This document shows positions 25,665-37,601 of a stretch of DNA of 64,000 nt, piece by piece. The position numbers and the translations under genes are program-made. Source of the stretch: Planctomycetota bacterium. GTDB lineage: Bacteria; Planctomycetota; Planctomycetia; Planctomycetales; Planctomycetaceae. The stretch lies in contig JACTNB010000013.1 in the NCBI GenBank assembly GCA_014584345.1, forward strand, positions 372,001 to 436,000. The letters run 5' to 3'. The notes under the pieces are model-generated. The model did not search any database. It was not told where the DNA came from and saw nothing but the letters and a program-made list of their open reading frames with translations. Each line of letters opens with the position of its first letter. Position 1 is the stretch's first letter.

Positions 25665-26726
25665 TTAATATTCGCCGACTACTTGTCCGTCATTGCGAGA
25701 GGCAAGTCGTTCCAGCGTAGTATCCACGGCATTTGTCCCACCAGTGAATTCACTGTTGAAGTTGATGTTTTCCGAGAGGAAACGAACACTGCCATCCGCA
25801 AGCACAAACTGCACACCACCCTTATGCTGGCTGGAGAATCCTTTATTACAATTGCCGTTTGCATAGTTCAAGGGGCTTGATGTTGCTCCTAAACCACGAT
25901 GGACCTCCGACTGTTCGTTTGTGATCTGTTCGCCAAATACTACCCCGGCGCGGCACGCAAAAGGTGTCCCGACGGGATTGGCGACTTCCCAAGCTCGCTC
26001 ACCGACCATCAAGGTGTTGCTGGTCCCATCCGTGATATCTCGCATACGGACTTTGGAGTTTCGCCAGAACATCCCATTCGGCGACCGGGTTGCATCCGGA
26101 CCTCCTCCCCACTGATTCAACTGAGCCTCTCCAGGACCTGTCACCCAGGCTCCTGCAGAGGTATGCCAGCGGCGACTGGAATTGACCGCAATGTAATTGG
26201 ATGTCGCGAGACTGCGCCCCGCACCAGTCGAATCCTGTAGGACCTTCGAAGTGTTGACATCCGGAGCCGTATCCGAAGGACAACGGTAGGTGGCAATCGG
26301 ATTCGTCATCGCGGCCAGTCGATCCTGCGGACCACCGGCAGTGATGGCATTTTTGATACGGATGTTGCCCACTTGCAACGTATCAAACAGCGCGCTTTGT
26401 TCCATATTGGGGAGAATGTAAGCGCCCCAACCCCAGGCGGAACGTTCCGCACCAACGGCGGTACTGTAAGTTCCCCCATCAGTCGGCACCGTGTCGAACT
26501 GGTTGACATACCCGGGGGGAAAGACGTTGTAGGTGTCGTGGTAGTTGTGCAGGGCCAGGCCCAATTGTTTGAGGTTGTTTTTGCAACTGCTGCGGCGGGC
26601 GGCTTCGCGGGCCTGTTGCACCGCGGGAAGCAGCAACGCGACCAATATGGCGATGATCGCGATAACGACCAGCAGCTCGATCAGGGTGAAAGCACTTCGG
26701 GAACGCAAACGAACAGGCTGTTTCAT
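25665..26726 (-). CDS. DUF1559 protein with prepilin-type N-terminus
   Basis: A 353-residue paralogue of the gene at 1778. The basic leader ends in Ala12 before FTLIELLVVIAI (Glu17), followed by LLPAVQQAREAARRSSC. The family C-terminal motif is His301-x9-Asp311-Gly312. It should be exported and held in the membrane by the pseudopilin helix. Its role is unknown. A good AAAGGA lies seven bases before the ATG. It is divergent from the C45-type gene at 27083. Confidence 0.93.
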   Translation of the reverse strand: MKQPVRLRSRSAFTLIELLVVIAIIAILVALLLPAVQQAREAARRSSCKNNLKQLGLALHNYHDTYNVFPPGYVNQFDTVPTDGGTYSTAVGAERSAWGWGAYILPNMEQSALFDTLQVGNIRIKNAITAGGPQDRLAAMTNPIATYRCPSDTAPDVNTSKVLQDSTGAGRSLATSNYIAVNSSRRWHTSAGAWVTGPGEAQLNQWGGGPDATRSPNGMFWRNSKVRMRDITDGTSNTLMVGERAWEVANPVGTPFACRAGVVFGEQITNEQSEVHRGLGATSSPLNYANGNCNKGFSSQHKGGVQFVLADGSVRFLSENINFNSEFTGGTNAVDTTLERLASRNDGQVVGEY

Positions 26727-27082
26727 GACGGATTCCTTTGAACAATAATAGAATACAGGCAGATGGCCCTGCGGCTCCCACGACAGAGACTCTGCGGAAC
26801 CAAGCTCGAATTCCGTAAGGGTAATTCCTCACCGCGAAGAAATCAATCCATTCTTATGTGCAGTTGCTAAAACATGGTGATGCAAGTACGTGTCTGCGTG
26901 CCGAATGGATGGCGGATACCACCCCGGCCCGCCCCGGATGATCGCGAATCGTGTTTTGTGTACGAAGCCGTGCCGCGGTCGAACCCCTTCCGTCGAGTTG
27001 TTTTATTGACCTGCATGGAATTCCGGACTAGGCTGTTTCCAACATCTCTTCCGCGCGGGTTCCCTGGCACAAGGAAAACACC
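26727..27082. other. Divergent intergenic region
   Basis: These 356 bases separate two divergent genes and should hold promoters for both. One candidate for the plus-strand gene is at 27006-27034. A TAATAATAGAATACAG stretch just left of 26757 is AT-rich and could serve the minus-strand DUF1559 gene, but I see no convincing paired boxes. No gene is visible. Confidence 0.5.
27006..27034 (+). promoter_or_regulatory. Candidate sigma70-type promoter for the C45-type gene
   Basis: TTGACC (27006-27011) and TAGGCT (27029-27034) are separated by 17 bases, which fits the housekeeping consensus. Transcription would start near 27041, about 40 bases before the ATG at 27083. The -10 box matches only partly. 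Confidence 0.45.
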
Positions 27083-29119
<2,037 letters not shown>

Positions 29120-29197
29120 GCGAAGGCAACCGGTCGGGGACCGTCGCGGAGGGGGTGTCGTAGCGACTGGGGACAACGCCTCCAGCCGAGCGATTTA

Positions 29198-29521
29198 CTA
29201 CCAGCCGAGTGACATGTTGGCTTCGATGGCCCGCTGGGCTTCGTGCAGATCGGCCCCCGTGTCGATCATGTAGAGTCGAATGGCGTGGACCTTGTCTCCG
29301 CTGGCGCGGGCCAGGCATTCCCGTGCGGTATCGCAAGGGTTGATGTTTCCTTCCAGGCCGAGCAGACGCTTGGAAATCACCCATGAATCCCGTGGGCGCT
29401 TGCGAATCCGCAGCACATCCTCCTCGGGATAATGCTCCTGGGCCTGTTCGCGGGCCTGTTGTTCCGATTCAGCCCAGCTGATCATAATGTGGGCTGTCGT
29501 CTCGATTTCATACAACGCCAT
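29198..29521 (-). CDS. Small conserved-looking protein of unknown function
   Basis: A 107-residue soluble protein without signal peptide or membrane helix. It starts with a beta-type segment (LYEIETTAHIMISW), has an acidic helix (SEQQAREQAQEHYPEED) and ends in helices (LYMIDTGADLHEAQRAIEAN). A strong GGAGGAG lies about nine bases before the ATG at 29521, which supports a real gene and this start. I do not recognise the family. It is convergent with the C45-type gene. Confidence 0.75.
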   Translation of the reverse strand: MALYEIETTAHIMISWAESEQQAREQAQEHYPEEDVLRIRKRPRDSWVISKRLLGLEGNINPCDTARECLARASGDKVHAIRLYMIDTGADLHEAQRAIEANMSLGW

Positions 29522-29869
29522 AACGCAATCACTCCTCCCCGGATGCAATTCGGGCACGGATTCGGCACGAAGTACCCCTGCTCGATTCTAATGACAGGGA
29601 AGCGGGGCTGGGGAGTCTCGCGATAAAATAATTTTCGGAATTTTCGAGGGCGCGACTAAACCGAATCCCCGCGTCGGCACCGGAATGCCGCTGGACTTTC
29701 GTTTTCCGGCATGCCTGGGCTAGCGCGACGGGAATCCTGATTTCCCGGGCACGCTAATAGAGCCCAGCTTGACGCCACCGTGTTTTGCGGCAATTCTGAA
29801 CGGAGCCTCCTATTTGCAGACGGGGGGCCGGAGTGGCGCGGCGCCATGTCTGCCTGGGAGAAACGCCCG
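29522..29869. other. Intergenic region with two hairpins upstream of the DUF1598 gene
   Basis: No gene is supported in these 348 bases. Two inverted repeats are visible: GGAATGCCG near 29682 with CGGCATGCC near 29708, and TAGCG...GGGAA with TTCCC...CGCTA across 29721-29756. The first part holds the promoter side of the minus-strand gene. A long upstream extension of the DUF1598 frame (to 29780) would cross this region but lacks a signal peptide at its start. Confidence 0.5.
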
Positions 29870-31270
29870 ATGAAATACGTGTATGTCATACTGTTGGGGG
29901 CCTGCCTGAACGGGAGCATGCCGACTGGTTCCGCACTGGCCCAGTTCGGCGGTTTTGGAGCACCCGGAGCCGGAACCGGGGGCGCGGGCGGGGGCCTGGC
30001 GAATCAATTTGGCGGCATCGTAATCGATCCCGAGGGGATACTGCGGGATGCCCCGCTGAAGCCCATGCAAGCCTCCCAGGCGAAGCGGTTGCGGCAGCAG
30101 TTCGCCGAGGAGAGACTTTCAGCCGAGTTGATTGTCGAAACTCCGTTACGGATGTTTTCCTTGAGGAATCTGGAAGTGGACCTGTTGCGGCTCACTTCGG
30201 CGGGAGAACCGATTCCCGCCGAGTTGCTTTTGCTGGGAGGGATCCACCGGCTCGAGTACGTGCTCTTCGATGCCGAACGGAACGACATTCTGATTGCCGG
30301 TCCCGCGGAAGGGTTTGCCCCGGCGATGGAGGGTGGGCGTCTGGTGGGACTGACGAGTGGACGCCCGCCTCTGCTGTTAGAAGACCTGCTGGTGGCCTTG
30401 CGGGCCAATGCCCAGGGGCAAACCTGGCTGGGCTGTTCCATCGACCCCACGGAGGAAAACACCGCGCGGCTGCAGCGTTACATTCAGGCCAACTCCACTC
30501 CGGTTACGCCACAGGTCGCGGGCGAGCGGTATCGCCAGATGGGACTGGTGCTCGGTAATCAGGTGGTGACCGTCTGGGGAGTGCCGGCCAACTCGCATTT
30601 CGCGCTGACGCTTGTGCATGCCGACTATCGCATGAAACGTATTGCCTTGGGGACGGAACCTTCAGGCGTGAGACAGGTTCGCAGTCACCTGGCCTTGCTG
30701 GCGGCACAAGGGAACAGCCTGCAGCGATGGTGGTTTGCACCCTGCTATCAGCCGTTGGAGACGAATACCGACCACACCCTTTTCCGTATTACTGGCCCGC
30801 GGGCGCAACTGCTTTCACAGGAAGAGATCGCCGATACGGAGGGCCGCCGCAGTGATGCCGCCTACACCCGCCGCAGCACGGAGAAATTTGCCGAACTGTT
30901 CACCGAACACTTCGAAGCGCTGTGTGATGTCTCCCCGGAGTTTGCCGCGTTGCAGAATTTGTACGACATGGCCCTGCTGGCGGAGTTGATTCAACAGCGC
31001 CGCGTCGCAGCGGGCATCACCTGGAAACCGAGTTTGCTGCTCGACGAGACGCGTCTGCCGTTGACGACTTATCCCGTGCCGAAGTTTGTCCCTTCCGCGG
31101 CAACGCACCGCAAGGGGGCGCGAGGGGTCATGGTGGGGCTGATCGGAGGTGTCCGCATCGATTCGCGGGCGGTTGCCAACCGGATCGAAGTGACCTCGCG
31201 GCTGCAAAGAGAACAGTTTGGCGTTTCAGACCGGGGCCGCGTGTGGTGGAACGCGGCGGCATTACGATGA
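29870..31270 (+). CDS. DUF1598-type secreted protein
   Basis: A 466-residue protein. A signal peptide at 1-25 ends in GSALA before QFGGFG, then a Gly-rich segment follows. The central part matches the planctomycete DUF1598 pattern: CSIDPTEENTARLQRYIQAN, then VVTVWGVPANSHFALTLVHADYRMKRIALG. Function of the family is unknown. The start at 29870 is chosen because the signal peptide begins there and GGGAG lies nine bases upstream. It is followed by another exported protein at 31390 on the same strand. Confidence 0.82.
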   Translation: MKYVYVILLGACLNGSMPTGSALAQFGGFGAPGAGTGGAGGGLANQFGGIVIDPEGILRDAPLKPMQASQAKRLRQQFAEERLSAELIVETPLRMFSLRNLEVDLLRLTSAGEPIPAELLLLGGIHRLEYVLFDAERNDILIAGPAEGFAPAMEGGRLVGLTSGRPPLLLEDLLVALRANAQGQTWLGCSIDPTEENTARLQRYIQANSTPVTPQVAGERYRQMGLVLGNQVVTVWGVPANSHFALTLVHADYRMKRIALGTEPSGVRQVRSHLALLAAQGNSLQRWWFAPCYQPLETNTDHTLFRITGPRAQLLSQEEIADTEGRRSDAAYTRRSTEKFAELFTEHFEALCDVSPEFAALQNLYDMALLAELIQQRRVAAGITWKPSLLLDETRLPLTTYPVPKFVPSAATHRKGARGVMVGLIGGVRIDSRAVANRIEVTSRLQREQFGVSDRGRVWWNAAALR

Positions 31271-31389
31271 CGAAAGTATGTCAATTTCCAGGTCGGACTT
31301 GTGAAAATGCTTGTCGAACCGCGTGGAGGGCGTGTAGGATCAAAGTCTTGTGAGAGGGGGGGAACATCGATATTCAATCAGGAGCCCGT

Positions 31390-32484
31390 GTGATGAAAAT
31401 CCCAAGTTTGTTGCTGGCAACGGCGATTCTGGCTGGCTGGTCCGTGGCTGGTGCCCAGGAGAATCTGTACAACCTCAAGCCGGGCACGCTGGAATTGACC
31501 TCGGTGGGACCGCTGGAATTTGGACCGTCCGGTCTGTTGTTTATCGCCGATCCCCAGGCGGCCACAATTTACGCCATCGTGGCGGAAGACAAATTGGGGG
31601 AACCGGCCCAGGTCCGCCATCAGGTGGAAAATCTCGACCAGAAAATTTCCTCGCTGGTGGGAGGACAGGCAACCATCCGCGACATCAAGGCGAATCCGCA
31701 AACGGGCAGTCTGTTTCTGGCTGTAGCAGTCCGCGGACGTGCCCCGGCCCTGGTGAAAATTGATCCCGCGGGACAACTGAGTGAAGTCGCGCTGGGCAAC
31801 ATTCCCCACTCGAAAATCGTGCTGCCCGACGCGCCGGAGAACAAGGAAGTTCAAGTCGGTACCCGCCGAGTGAATAACCGCCCAAATTCCATTACCGACC
31901 TGGCCTGGGCGCATGGTGAACTGATCGTGGCGGGCGCCGTTTCCGCCTCGGCACCGGCGGCAGTCCGGGCGATTCCTTTCCCGTTTCAGCAAATTGATCG
32001 GGGAACCAGTATTGAAATCTACCACGCGGCTCATGGACGTTCGGAGAATTATGCCCTGGCCCAAACCGTTGTGCCCCTGGTGATCAATGGCGAACCGAAC
32101 ATTCTGGCGGGCTTTGTCTGCACGCCGCTGGTGAAATTCCCACTGGAAGGAATCAAACAAAACGAAAAATTGACGGGCACAACCGTTGCGGAATTGGGAA
32201 ATCGCAATCGGCCCATCGACATGATCGTGTACGAAAAGGGAGGCAAAACCTGGCTGCTGTCCGCCAATACGGCCCGGGGCGTAATGAAAATCAGCACCGA
32301 GCAGATCGACAGCCACGCGCTGACCGAACCGGTTCGAGGCGGCGGAACAGCCGGTCAATCCTTTGAAACACTGGCGGATCTGCAAAACGTTGTTCAGCTT
32401 GCCAAGCTGAACAACACTCACGCCGTGATTCTCGTGCAACCCGAAGAGGGAGTGCTCCATCTGCGCACCATTCCACTCCCATAG
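31390..32484 (+). CDS. Secreted protein, possibly a beta-propeller
   Basis: A 364-residue protein with a clear signal peptide (residues 1-21, LLLATAILAGWSVAGA). The mature sequence has recurring short strand pairs such as LEFGPSGLLFIADPQAATIYAI, typical of SMP-30/NHL-like or YncE-like propellers, but I cannot assign a named family. AGGAG lies eight bases before the ATG. It is 119 bases downstream of the DUF1598 gene and may share its transcript. Confidence 0.75.
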   Translation: MMKIPSLLLATAILAGWSVAGAQENLYNLKPGTLELTSVGPLEFGPSGLLFIADPQAATIYAIVAEDKLGEPAQVRHQVENLDQKISSLVGGQATIRDIKANPQTGSLFLAVAVRGRAPALVKIDPAGQLSEVALGNIPHSKIVLPDAPENKEVQVGTRRVNNRPNSITDLAWAHGELIVAGAVSASAPAAVRAIPFPFQQIDRGTSIEIYHAAHGRSENYALAQTVVPLVINGEPNILAGFVCTPLVKFPLEGIKQNEKLTGTTVAELGNRNRPIDMIVYEKGGKTWLLSANTARGVMKISTEQIDSHALTEPVRGGGTAGQSFETLADLQNVVQLAKLNNTHAVILVQPEEGVLHLRTIPLP

Positions 32485-32791
32485 AGGAATGGCGGGGCGG
32501 GAGCCTCGCGGAGTTTGTTGACGAGGCGGAATTCCGTCCAGAAAAGCCCGTTTCGACCGGGAAATCGAGAAATATTTCGTGCGAACCGGCCTCGCGGGTG
32601 GCTGGTTCGCACCCCCGATCCCCGCCGGAACGGGATTTTTCCCGGCTGCACGATCCGCGAAAAATCGTGAAAAAACTGGGAATTGGGGGGACACATCCAA
32701 GTTTGTTTGTGTTACACTCCGATGGTAAAGAAGCAGTGAACAATCTCCCTCCCTGAACACCTGCCAGAATCTCCCCCTGCCGAGGTGACTT
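32485..32791. other. Intergenic region with a hairpin before the PSD1 gene
   Basis: No gene is seen in these 307 bases. TGCGAACCGGCC (32580-32591) and GGCTGGTTCGCA (32600-32611) form a 12-base stem with one mismatch and an eight-base loop. It could terminate the upstream gene, although no T-run follows. A TACACT near 32733 may be a -10 box, but I could not find a matching -35 box. Confidence 0.45.
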
Positions 32792-35230
32792 TTGTCTTCC
32801 TGCCAGTACTGCGACCTCCGCCGCTTTTTCCCGAGGAACCGCCACCTCGCCTGGATGGTGTGCGCGATAATGTATTTGCCATCGGGCTCGTTCATTCTCG
32901 CCGCGGAACCGGGAGCCTCCTCCGAAATCTCCGCTGAACAGCGAAAGTTCTTTGAAAGCAAAATACGTCCGGTGTTGGTGCAGCACTGCTATACCTGCCA
33001 TTCGGTCGAATCGAAGGAACTGGGAGGTAAACTGCGGCTGGACGATCGTGCCAGCATGTGGAGTGGCGGGCAGTCGGGGCCGGCGTTGTCGCGTGAGTCA
33101 CCCGAGGAAAGCCTACTGATGGATGCGTTACGGTACGAAGGCCTCGAAATGCCGCCCGACGCCCCGCTTTCCGAGCAGATCATCAACGATTTTGCCCAGT
33201 GGGTCAGGATGGGAGCCCCCGATCCGCGCGATTCGGTCGCGGCTCAGGCTCCCGGGGATGAATTGGCGGAATCTCCGCACTGGTCCTTTTCCCCCGTGAT
33301 ATCAGCATCCATTCCCACGGTGTCGCGGACGGATTGGCCCCGCGATCCCCTGGATCATTTTGTATTGAAGCGTCAGGAAGAAGCGGGAGTGCAGGCCACG
33401 CGGGATGCGTCCTCGGCTGTGCTGGCGCGGCGGTTGTATTTCGACTTGATCGGTTTGCCCCCCACGCGGCAGGAAGTGGAGGACTTTATCGCCGCCGATC
33501 GGGAACAGGGGGGGGCGGCCCGCGAGGCGTTGGTGGATCGTTTGCTTGCCTCGCCTCACTTTGGGGAACGCTGGGGGCGGCACTGGCTGGATGTGGCCCG
33601 GTATGGAGAATCGAACGGGAACGACGGCTTGAGCCGGAATCCGACATTCCCCCATGCCTGGCGGTATCGCGATTACGTGATTCAAGCCTTCAACGACGAC
33701 GTCCCCTACGATCGTTTTATCACCGAACAGATTGCAGGGGACCTGTTGGCTGCGGATGATCCCGCGGCACGGGATCGCCAGTTGATCGCCACCGGTTTTC
33801 TGGCCTTGGGATCGAAACCCGCCAAGGCAATGAACCAAAATTTCGACATGGACGTGGTGACCGACCAGATCGACGTTATTTCCACGGGTCTACTGGGGTT
33901 GAGCGTGGCATGTGCCCGCTGCCACGATCACAAGCACGATCCCATTCCGACGGCGGACTTTTACGCCCTGGCCGGGATCTTTCTGAGCACCGAAACGATG
34001 TGGGGACTGGCTGCCAACGAAAAGCTGACGGCTCCACCCACGCCGCTGCATCAGTTGCAGGCGGCCCATTTGAATGCCCCAACATCCGCGGCGGCAGACG
34101 CAGCCTCGCAACCCGCAGCCGGAGAAAACCAGCCGGTAACCGATCCCCAGGCCGAGGGGAAGAGTGCCGACACGCAGAAAGACAAGTCACCCAAGCTGAT
34201 CCCGGCCCAGGCGATGGGGGTACGGGACAAGGAAAAAATCCAGAACTGCAAAATTAACGTTGGGGGAGAATCGACGAAGCTGGGGCCCGAAGTGCCCCGC
34301 GGGTTTCTTTCGGCCTGCCAGACTTCGACCCCACCGCCCCTGATCGATGAAGCACGGAGCGGGCGGCTGGAACTGGCGGAGTGGCTGACACGGGGCGATC
34401 ATCCGTTAACATCGCGGGTGATGGTCAACCGGATCTGGCTGCATCTGTTTGGGCAGGGCATCGTTTCCACCCCGAACGACTTTGGTCTGTTCGGCGCGGA
34501 ACCTTCGCATCCCGAGTTGCTGGATCACCTGGCGACCCGCTTCCAGGCGGAGGGCTGGTCAATCAAAAAGCTGATCCGGGCCATAGTGCTGAGTCGCACG
34601 TATCAGCTCGACAGTTTTTGCGCGCAGGAGCTGTTCGAGGCAGACCCGGACAATCGCCTGTACACGCGGCATCGACGACGACGGCTGGATGCCGAATCGC
34701 TGCGCGACAGCATGCTGTTCGTGTCGGGAGAACTGAATTTCGAGCCGGGACAGGGTTCGATCATCCAGCATCTGGATGTACTGGTCAACAAGCAGGGGAG
34801 CCTGCATCAGCCAAGCAGGCATCGCAGTGTGTACCTGTGCCTGCTGCGAAATTCTCCGCCGCCGGAACTGGCCGCGTTCGATCTGCCCGATGCCCTGCGC
34901 CCCCAGGGGCAAAGGAACGAATCCACCTTGCCGACGCAATCCCTGTTTCTGCTCAACAACCCGTTTGTCGTGGAGCAGTCGGCCAAGCTGGCCCAACTGG
35001 CGTTGACCCAAGCCGGTTCGCCACCCGAGATGCGCTGCCGTTGGCTGTTCTCCCGCGTGTTCAATCGGGAACCGAACCCGGTGGAACTGGAGGCGACGCT
35101 GCAATTGTATCGGACATTGACGAGCGAGGGGGCTGCCACGGACGAGGCTCCCTTGTCCCAGGAACTTTTTACGTGGTCTACAATCTGCCAGGCTTACCTG
35201 GCGAGCAGTGAATTCCGCTATGTGGACTGA
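32792..35230 (+). CDS. PSD1/DUF1549/DUF1553 planctomycete cytochrome-like protein
   Basis: An 812-residue exported protein. The N-terminal signal segment (about 20-37) is followed by the PSD1 heme domain, with CYTCH at residues 66-70 as the single c-type heme site. DUF1549 begins around 185 (DHFVLKRQEEAGVQ, then RRLYFDLIGLPPTRQE). A Pro/Ala-rich linker precedes DUF1553 (SRVMVNRIWLHLFGQGIV). The family is abundant in planctomycetes and is nearly always followed by a DUF1501 gene, as here. It is thought to act in extracytoplasmic redox or polysaccharide use, without firm proof. The start is TTG at 32792 with GAGGTGA a few bases upstream; an ATG at 32855 would shorten the signal. Confidence 0.9.
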   Translation: MSSCQYCDLRRFFPRNRHLAWMVCAIMYLPSGSFILAAEPGASSEISAEQRKFFESKIRPVLVQHCYTCHSVESKELGGKLRLDDRASMWSGGQSGPALSRESPEESLLMDALRYEGLEMPPDAPLSEQIINDFAQWVRMGAPDPRDSVAAQAPGDELAESPHWSFSPVISASIPTVSRTDWPRDPLDHFVLKRQEEAGVQATRDASSAVLARRLYFDLIGLPPTRQEVEDFIAADREQGGAAREALVDRLLASPHFGERWGRHWLDVARYGESNGNDGLSRNPTFPHAWRYRDYVIQAFNDDVPYDRFITEQIAGDLLAADDPAARDRQLIATGFLALGSKPAKAMNQNFDMDVVTDQIDVISTGLLGLSVACARCHDHKHDPIPTADFYALAGIFLSTETMWGLAANEKLTAPPTPLHQLQAAHLNAPTSAAADAASQPAAGENQPVTDPQAEGKSADTQKDKSPKLIPAQAMGVRDKEKIQNCKINVGGESTKLGPEVPRGFLSACQTSTPPPLIDEARSGRLELAEWLTRGDHPLTSRVMVNRIWLHLFGQGIVSTPNDFGLFGAEPSHPELLDHLATRFQAEGWSIKKLIRAIVLSRTYQLDSFCAQELFEADPDNRLYTRHRRRRLDAESLRDSMLFVSGELNFEPGQGSIIQHLDVLVNKQGSLHQPSRHRSVYLCLLRNSPPPELAAFDLPDALRPQGQRNESTLPTQSLFLLNNPFVVEQSAKLAQLALTQAGSPPEMRCRWLFSRVFNREPNPVELEATLQLYRTLTSEGAATDEAPLSQELFTWSTICQAYLASSEFRYVD

Positions 35231-35252
35231 TGGCCTTCGAGGAACCGACACG

Positions 35253-36599
35253 ATGATTCCCTACTCTCGACGAGCGGTACTGCAGTCAACCTCCTGTGGT
35301 TTTGGCGCCCTGGCGTTAAACGCGCTGTGCGGTGCCGCCCATGCCAGCGAGACGGCGAACCTGAGCCAGCAGGCCCCTCCGCTGCCCGCCCGGGCCAAGC
35401 GGGTAATCTTTCTGTGCATGAGCGGCGGCCCCGCGCAGATGGATACGTTCGACTACAAGCCGCAAACCACCGAGAAAAAGCATCCCGGATCGTCCGTGCC
35501 CTTTCAGCAGCGCGGGGAATCGGGCATGTGGATTTCGGACCTGATGCCGGAAACGGCGCGGCATGCAGACAAACTGTGCGTCTTGAATGGCATGTATGCC
35601 GACACGGGTAATCATGCGCAATCGTTCCTGCAACTGCACACGGGGGATCGTCTCCGCGAGCGTCCCAGCCTGGGTGCCTGGATTACCTACGGCCTGGGAA
35701 CGGAAAATCAGGACATTCCGGGGTTCATCAGCTTGAATACATCGAAGCCGACGGTCTACTCCAGCGCCTTCCTGCCTCCCGTGTACGCGGGGACGCCGAT
35801 CGGCGTGAATGGCGAGGACATGACCCAGGCCACCATTCATAATATCCGGGGGGAACATCTGAGCCTGGCTCGGAAGCGACGGCAGGTCGATCTGATTCAA
35901 ACGCTGAACCGGGAACACGCGGCACTCCGCCCGCATGATGACCGCCTCGAAGCGGTGATTGAATCGATGGAACTGGGATATCGCATGCAGGCAACGGCCC
36001 CTGAACTGCTTGATCTGAGCGGGGAAACCGCCGCCACCCTCGAAAAATATCGCGTGGGCAAACAGGTCGCCTCGGGAGGCTGCAAGCAGAGCGATTTTGG
36101 TCGGCAGTGCCTGTTGGCGCGACGCTTCGCGGAAGCGGGCGTCCGCTTCATTGAACTGAACCATGGCAGTTGGGACCAGCACACCACGCATCGTGCCGAT
36201 ACCGCCGCGAATTGCCTCGCCGTGGATGCCCCTATCGCCTCCCTGCTGGAAGACCTCGAACTCCGGGGACTGCTCGACGAAACCCTGGTGGTCTGGGGGG
36301 GAGAGTTCGGTCGACCGGGACTGGTTCCCGAGGATGGTAAGGATGGAACCGGGCACAATCATCGCGGCTTCACATTCTGGCTGGCGGGGGGAGGCGTGAA
36401 AGCGGGATACGTGCATGGCAAAACCGATGAAACCGGCTCCCGCGCGGTCGAGGGGAAAGTACATTTCCGTGATCTGCACGCCACGATTCTGCATCTGCTC
36501 GGCTTGCCTCACGACCAACTGACCTACACGCATGCGGGGAGGCCACATCGCCTCACCGGCACGGATGGGGGGCAGGTCGTCGGCGAAATCCTGGCCTGA
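35253..36599 (+). CDS. DUF1501 protein with twin-arginine signal
   Basis: A 448-residue protein. Its N-terminus has the twin-arginine motif (SRRAVL) and a weakly hydrophobic segment ending near AHA, so it is probably exported folded. The body belongs to DUF1501, a sulfatase/alkaline-phosphatase-like fold. Visible motifs are FLCMSGGPAQMDTFDYKP near the start, and DETLVVWGGEFGR with HNHRGFTFWLAGGGVKAG in the second half. The gene starts 22 bases after the PSD1 gene, so the two are an operon. Catalytic activity is unproven in the family. The ATG at 35253 is preferred over an upstream GTG because the signal starts there. Confidence 0.92.
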   Translation: MIPYSRRAVLQSTSCGFGALALNALCGAAHASETANLSQQAPPLPARAKRVIFLCMSGGPAQMDTFDYKPQTTEKKHPGSSVPFQQRGESGMWISDLMPETARHADKLCVLNGMYADTGNHAQSFLQLHTGDRLRERPSLGAWITYGLGTENQDIPGFISLNTSKPTVYSSAFLPPVYAGTPIGVNGEDMTQATIHNIRGEHLSLARKRRQVDLIQTLNREHAALRPHDDRLEAVIESMELGYRMQATAPELLDLSGETAATLEKYRVGKQVASGGCKQSDFGRQCLLARRFAEAGVRFIELNHGSWDQHTTHRADTAANCLAVDAPIASLLEDLELRGLLDETLVVWGGEFGRPGLVPEDGKDGTGHNHRGFTFWLAGGGVKAGYVHGKTDETGSRAVEGKVHFRDLHATILHLLGLPHDQLTYTHAGRPHRLTGTDGGQVVGEILA

Positions 36600-36675
36600 A
36601 ACGCCTCGTCCCGCGAGGGTAGCGGCTGCATGCCGGGAGGAATTCCAGGCGAGTCGACATAATCCGCCGGAGCGG

Positions 36676-36716
36676 CAAAACAAAAAGCGGAGCTTCTCTC
36701 GCCGAGAAACTCCGCT
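36676..36716 (-). terminator. Intrinsic terminator for the IscA-type gene
   Basis: AGCGGAG-TTCTC and GAGAA-CTCCGCT (36686-36716) form a stem with one unpaired base on each side and a short loop. On the minus strand it is followed by TTTTTGTTTT. It lies about 105 bases past the IscA stop and about 90 bases beyond the stop of the convergent DUF1501 gene. Confidence 0.75.
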
Positions 36717-36820
36717 GGCTGCTGTTCAATGTGCGTGGCGACCCTCATCTGCTGACGCATGCGTCAAACTGTTCTAAACAGATCGGGTTCCGTCGAGTTG
36801 TGGCACGTGTTGCCCGGGGC

Positions 36821-37153
<333 letters not shown>

Positions 37154-37601
37154 GGTTTCCAATACTCCTCTTGTCAGTTGTCGAACATTTCTTGGCACTC
37201 CTCCCTGCATGGGCAAAGGGAGAAGGACGGATAATTCGGGTCTGTTCATCGCGAATCGTGAACATCCGGGCACTCCCCCCTCCGTTCCGCGGGGAGTGCG
37301 ATATAATCGGCTAGAAAGTAATTTTATCCAACCCCCGCCCCGGCTTCCAGGGAACATTTTGTTTTTTTAACAATAAAAGCAGGCAAAAATGTCTATTTCC
37401 TGCTCCGCCAGAGTTCGCCGGGATCCCGCGGGGGCCTTTCCGAACAGACCCTGAACACAATTTTCCGCACTTTCCTTCGATGAAAATGCCGCGAAGAATG
37501 TCTTGGTTCCCGGTATTGAGCTTCATGGGAATGAAGGGATTGATTAGACTAGGAAAGCCGCAGGCATGACAAACCGCACACCACCGGAGCAGGGAAGCCC
37601 C
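37154..37601. other. Divergent intergenic region between the IscA and PhoH genes
   Basis: This 448-base gap should hold promoters for both divergent genes. A TATAAT sits at 37302-37307 but lacks a recognisable -35 box at the right distance, so I do not call it. AT-rich stretches occur around 37360-37395. No gene, hairpin or known riboswitch pattern is visible. An in-frame ATG at 37566 would slightly extend the PhoH protein. Confidence 0.45.

Noticed and set aside
29780..29869. Longer N-terminus for the DUF1598 protein
   Set aside because: The added residues are polar, while the signal peptide starts at 29870 with GGGAG upstream.
37302..37307. TATAAT as a promoter for the PhoH gene
   Set aside because: No -35 box lies 15-19 bases upstream, and the site is about 290 bases from the start codon.
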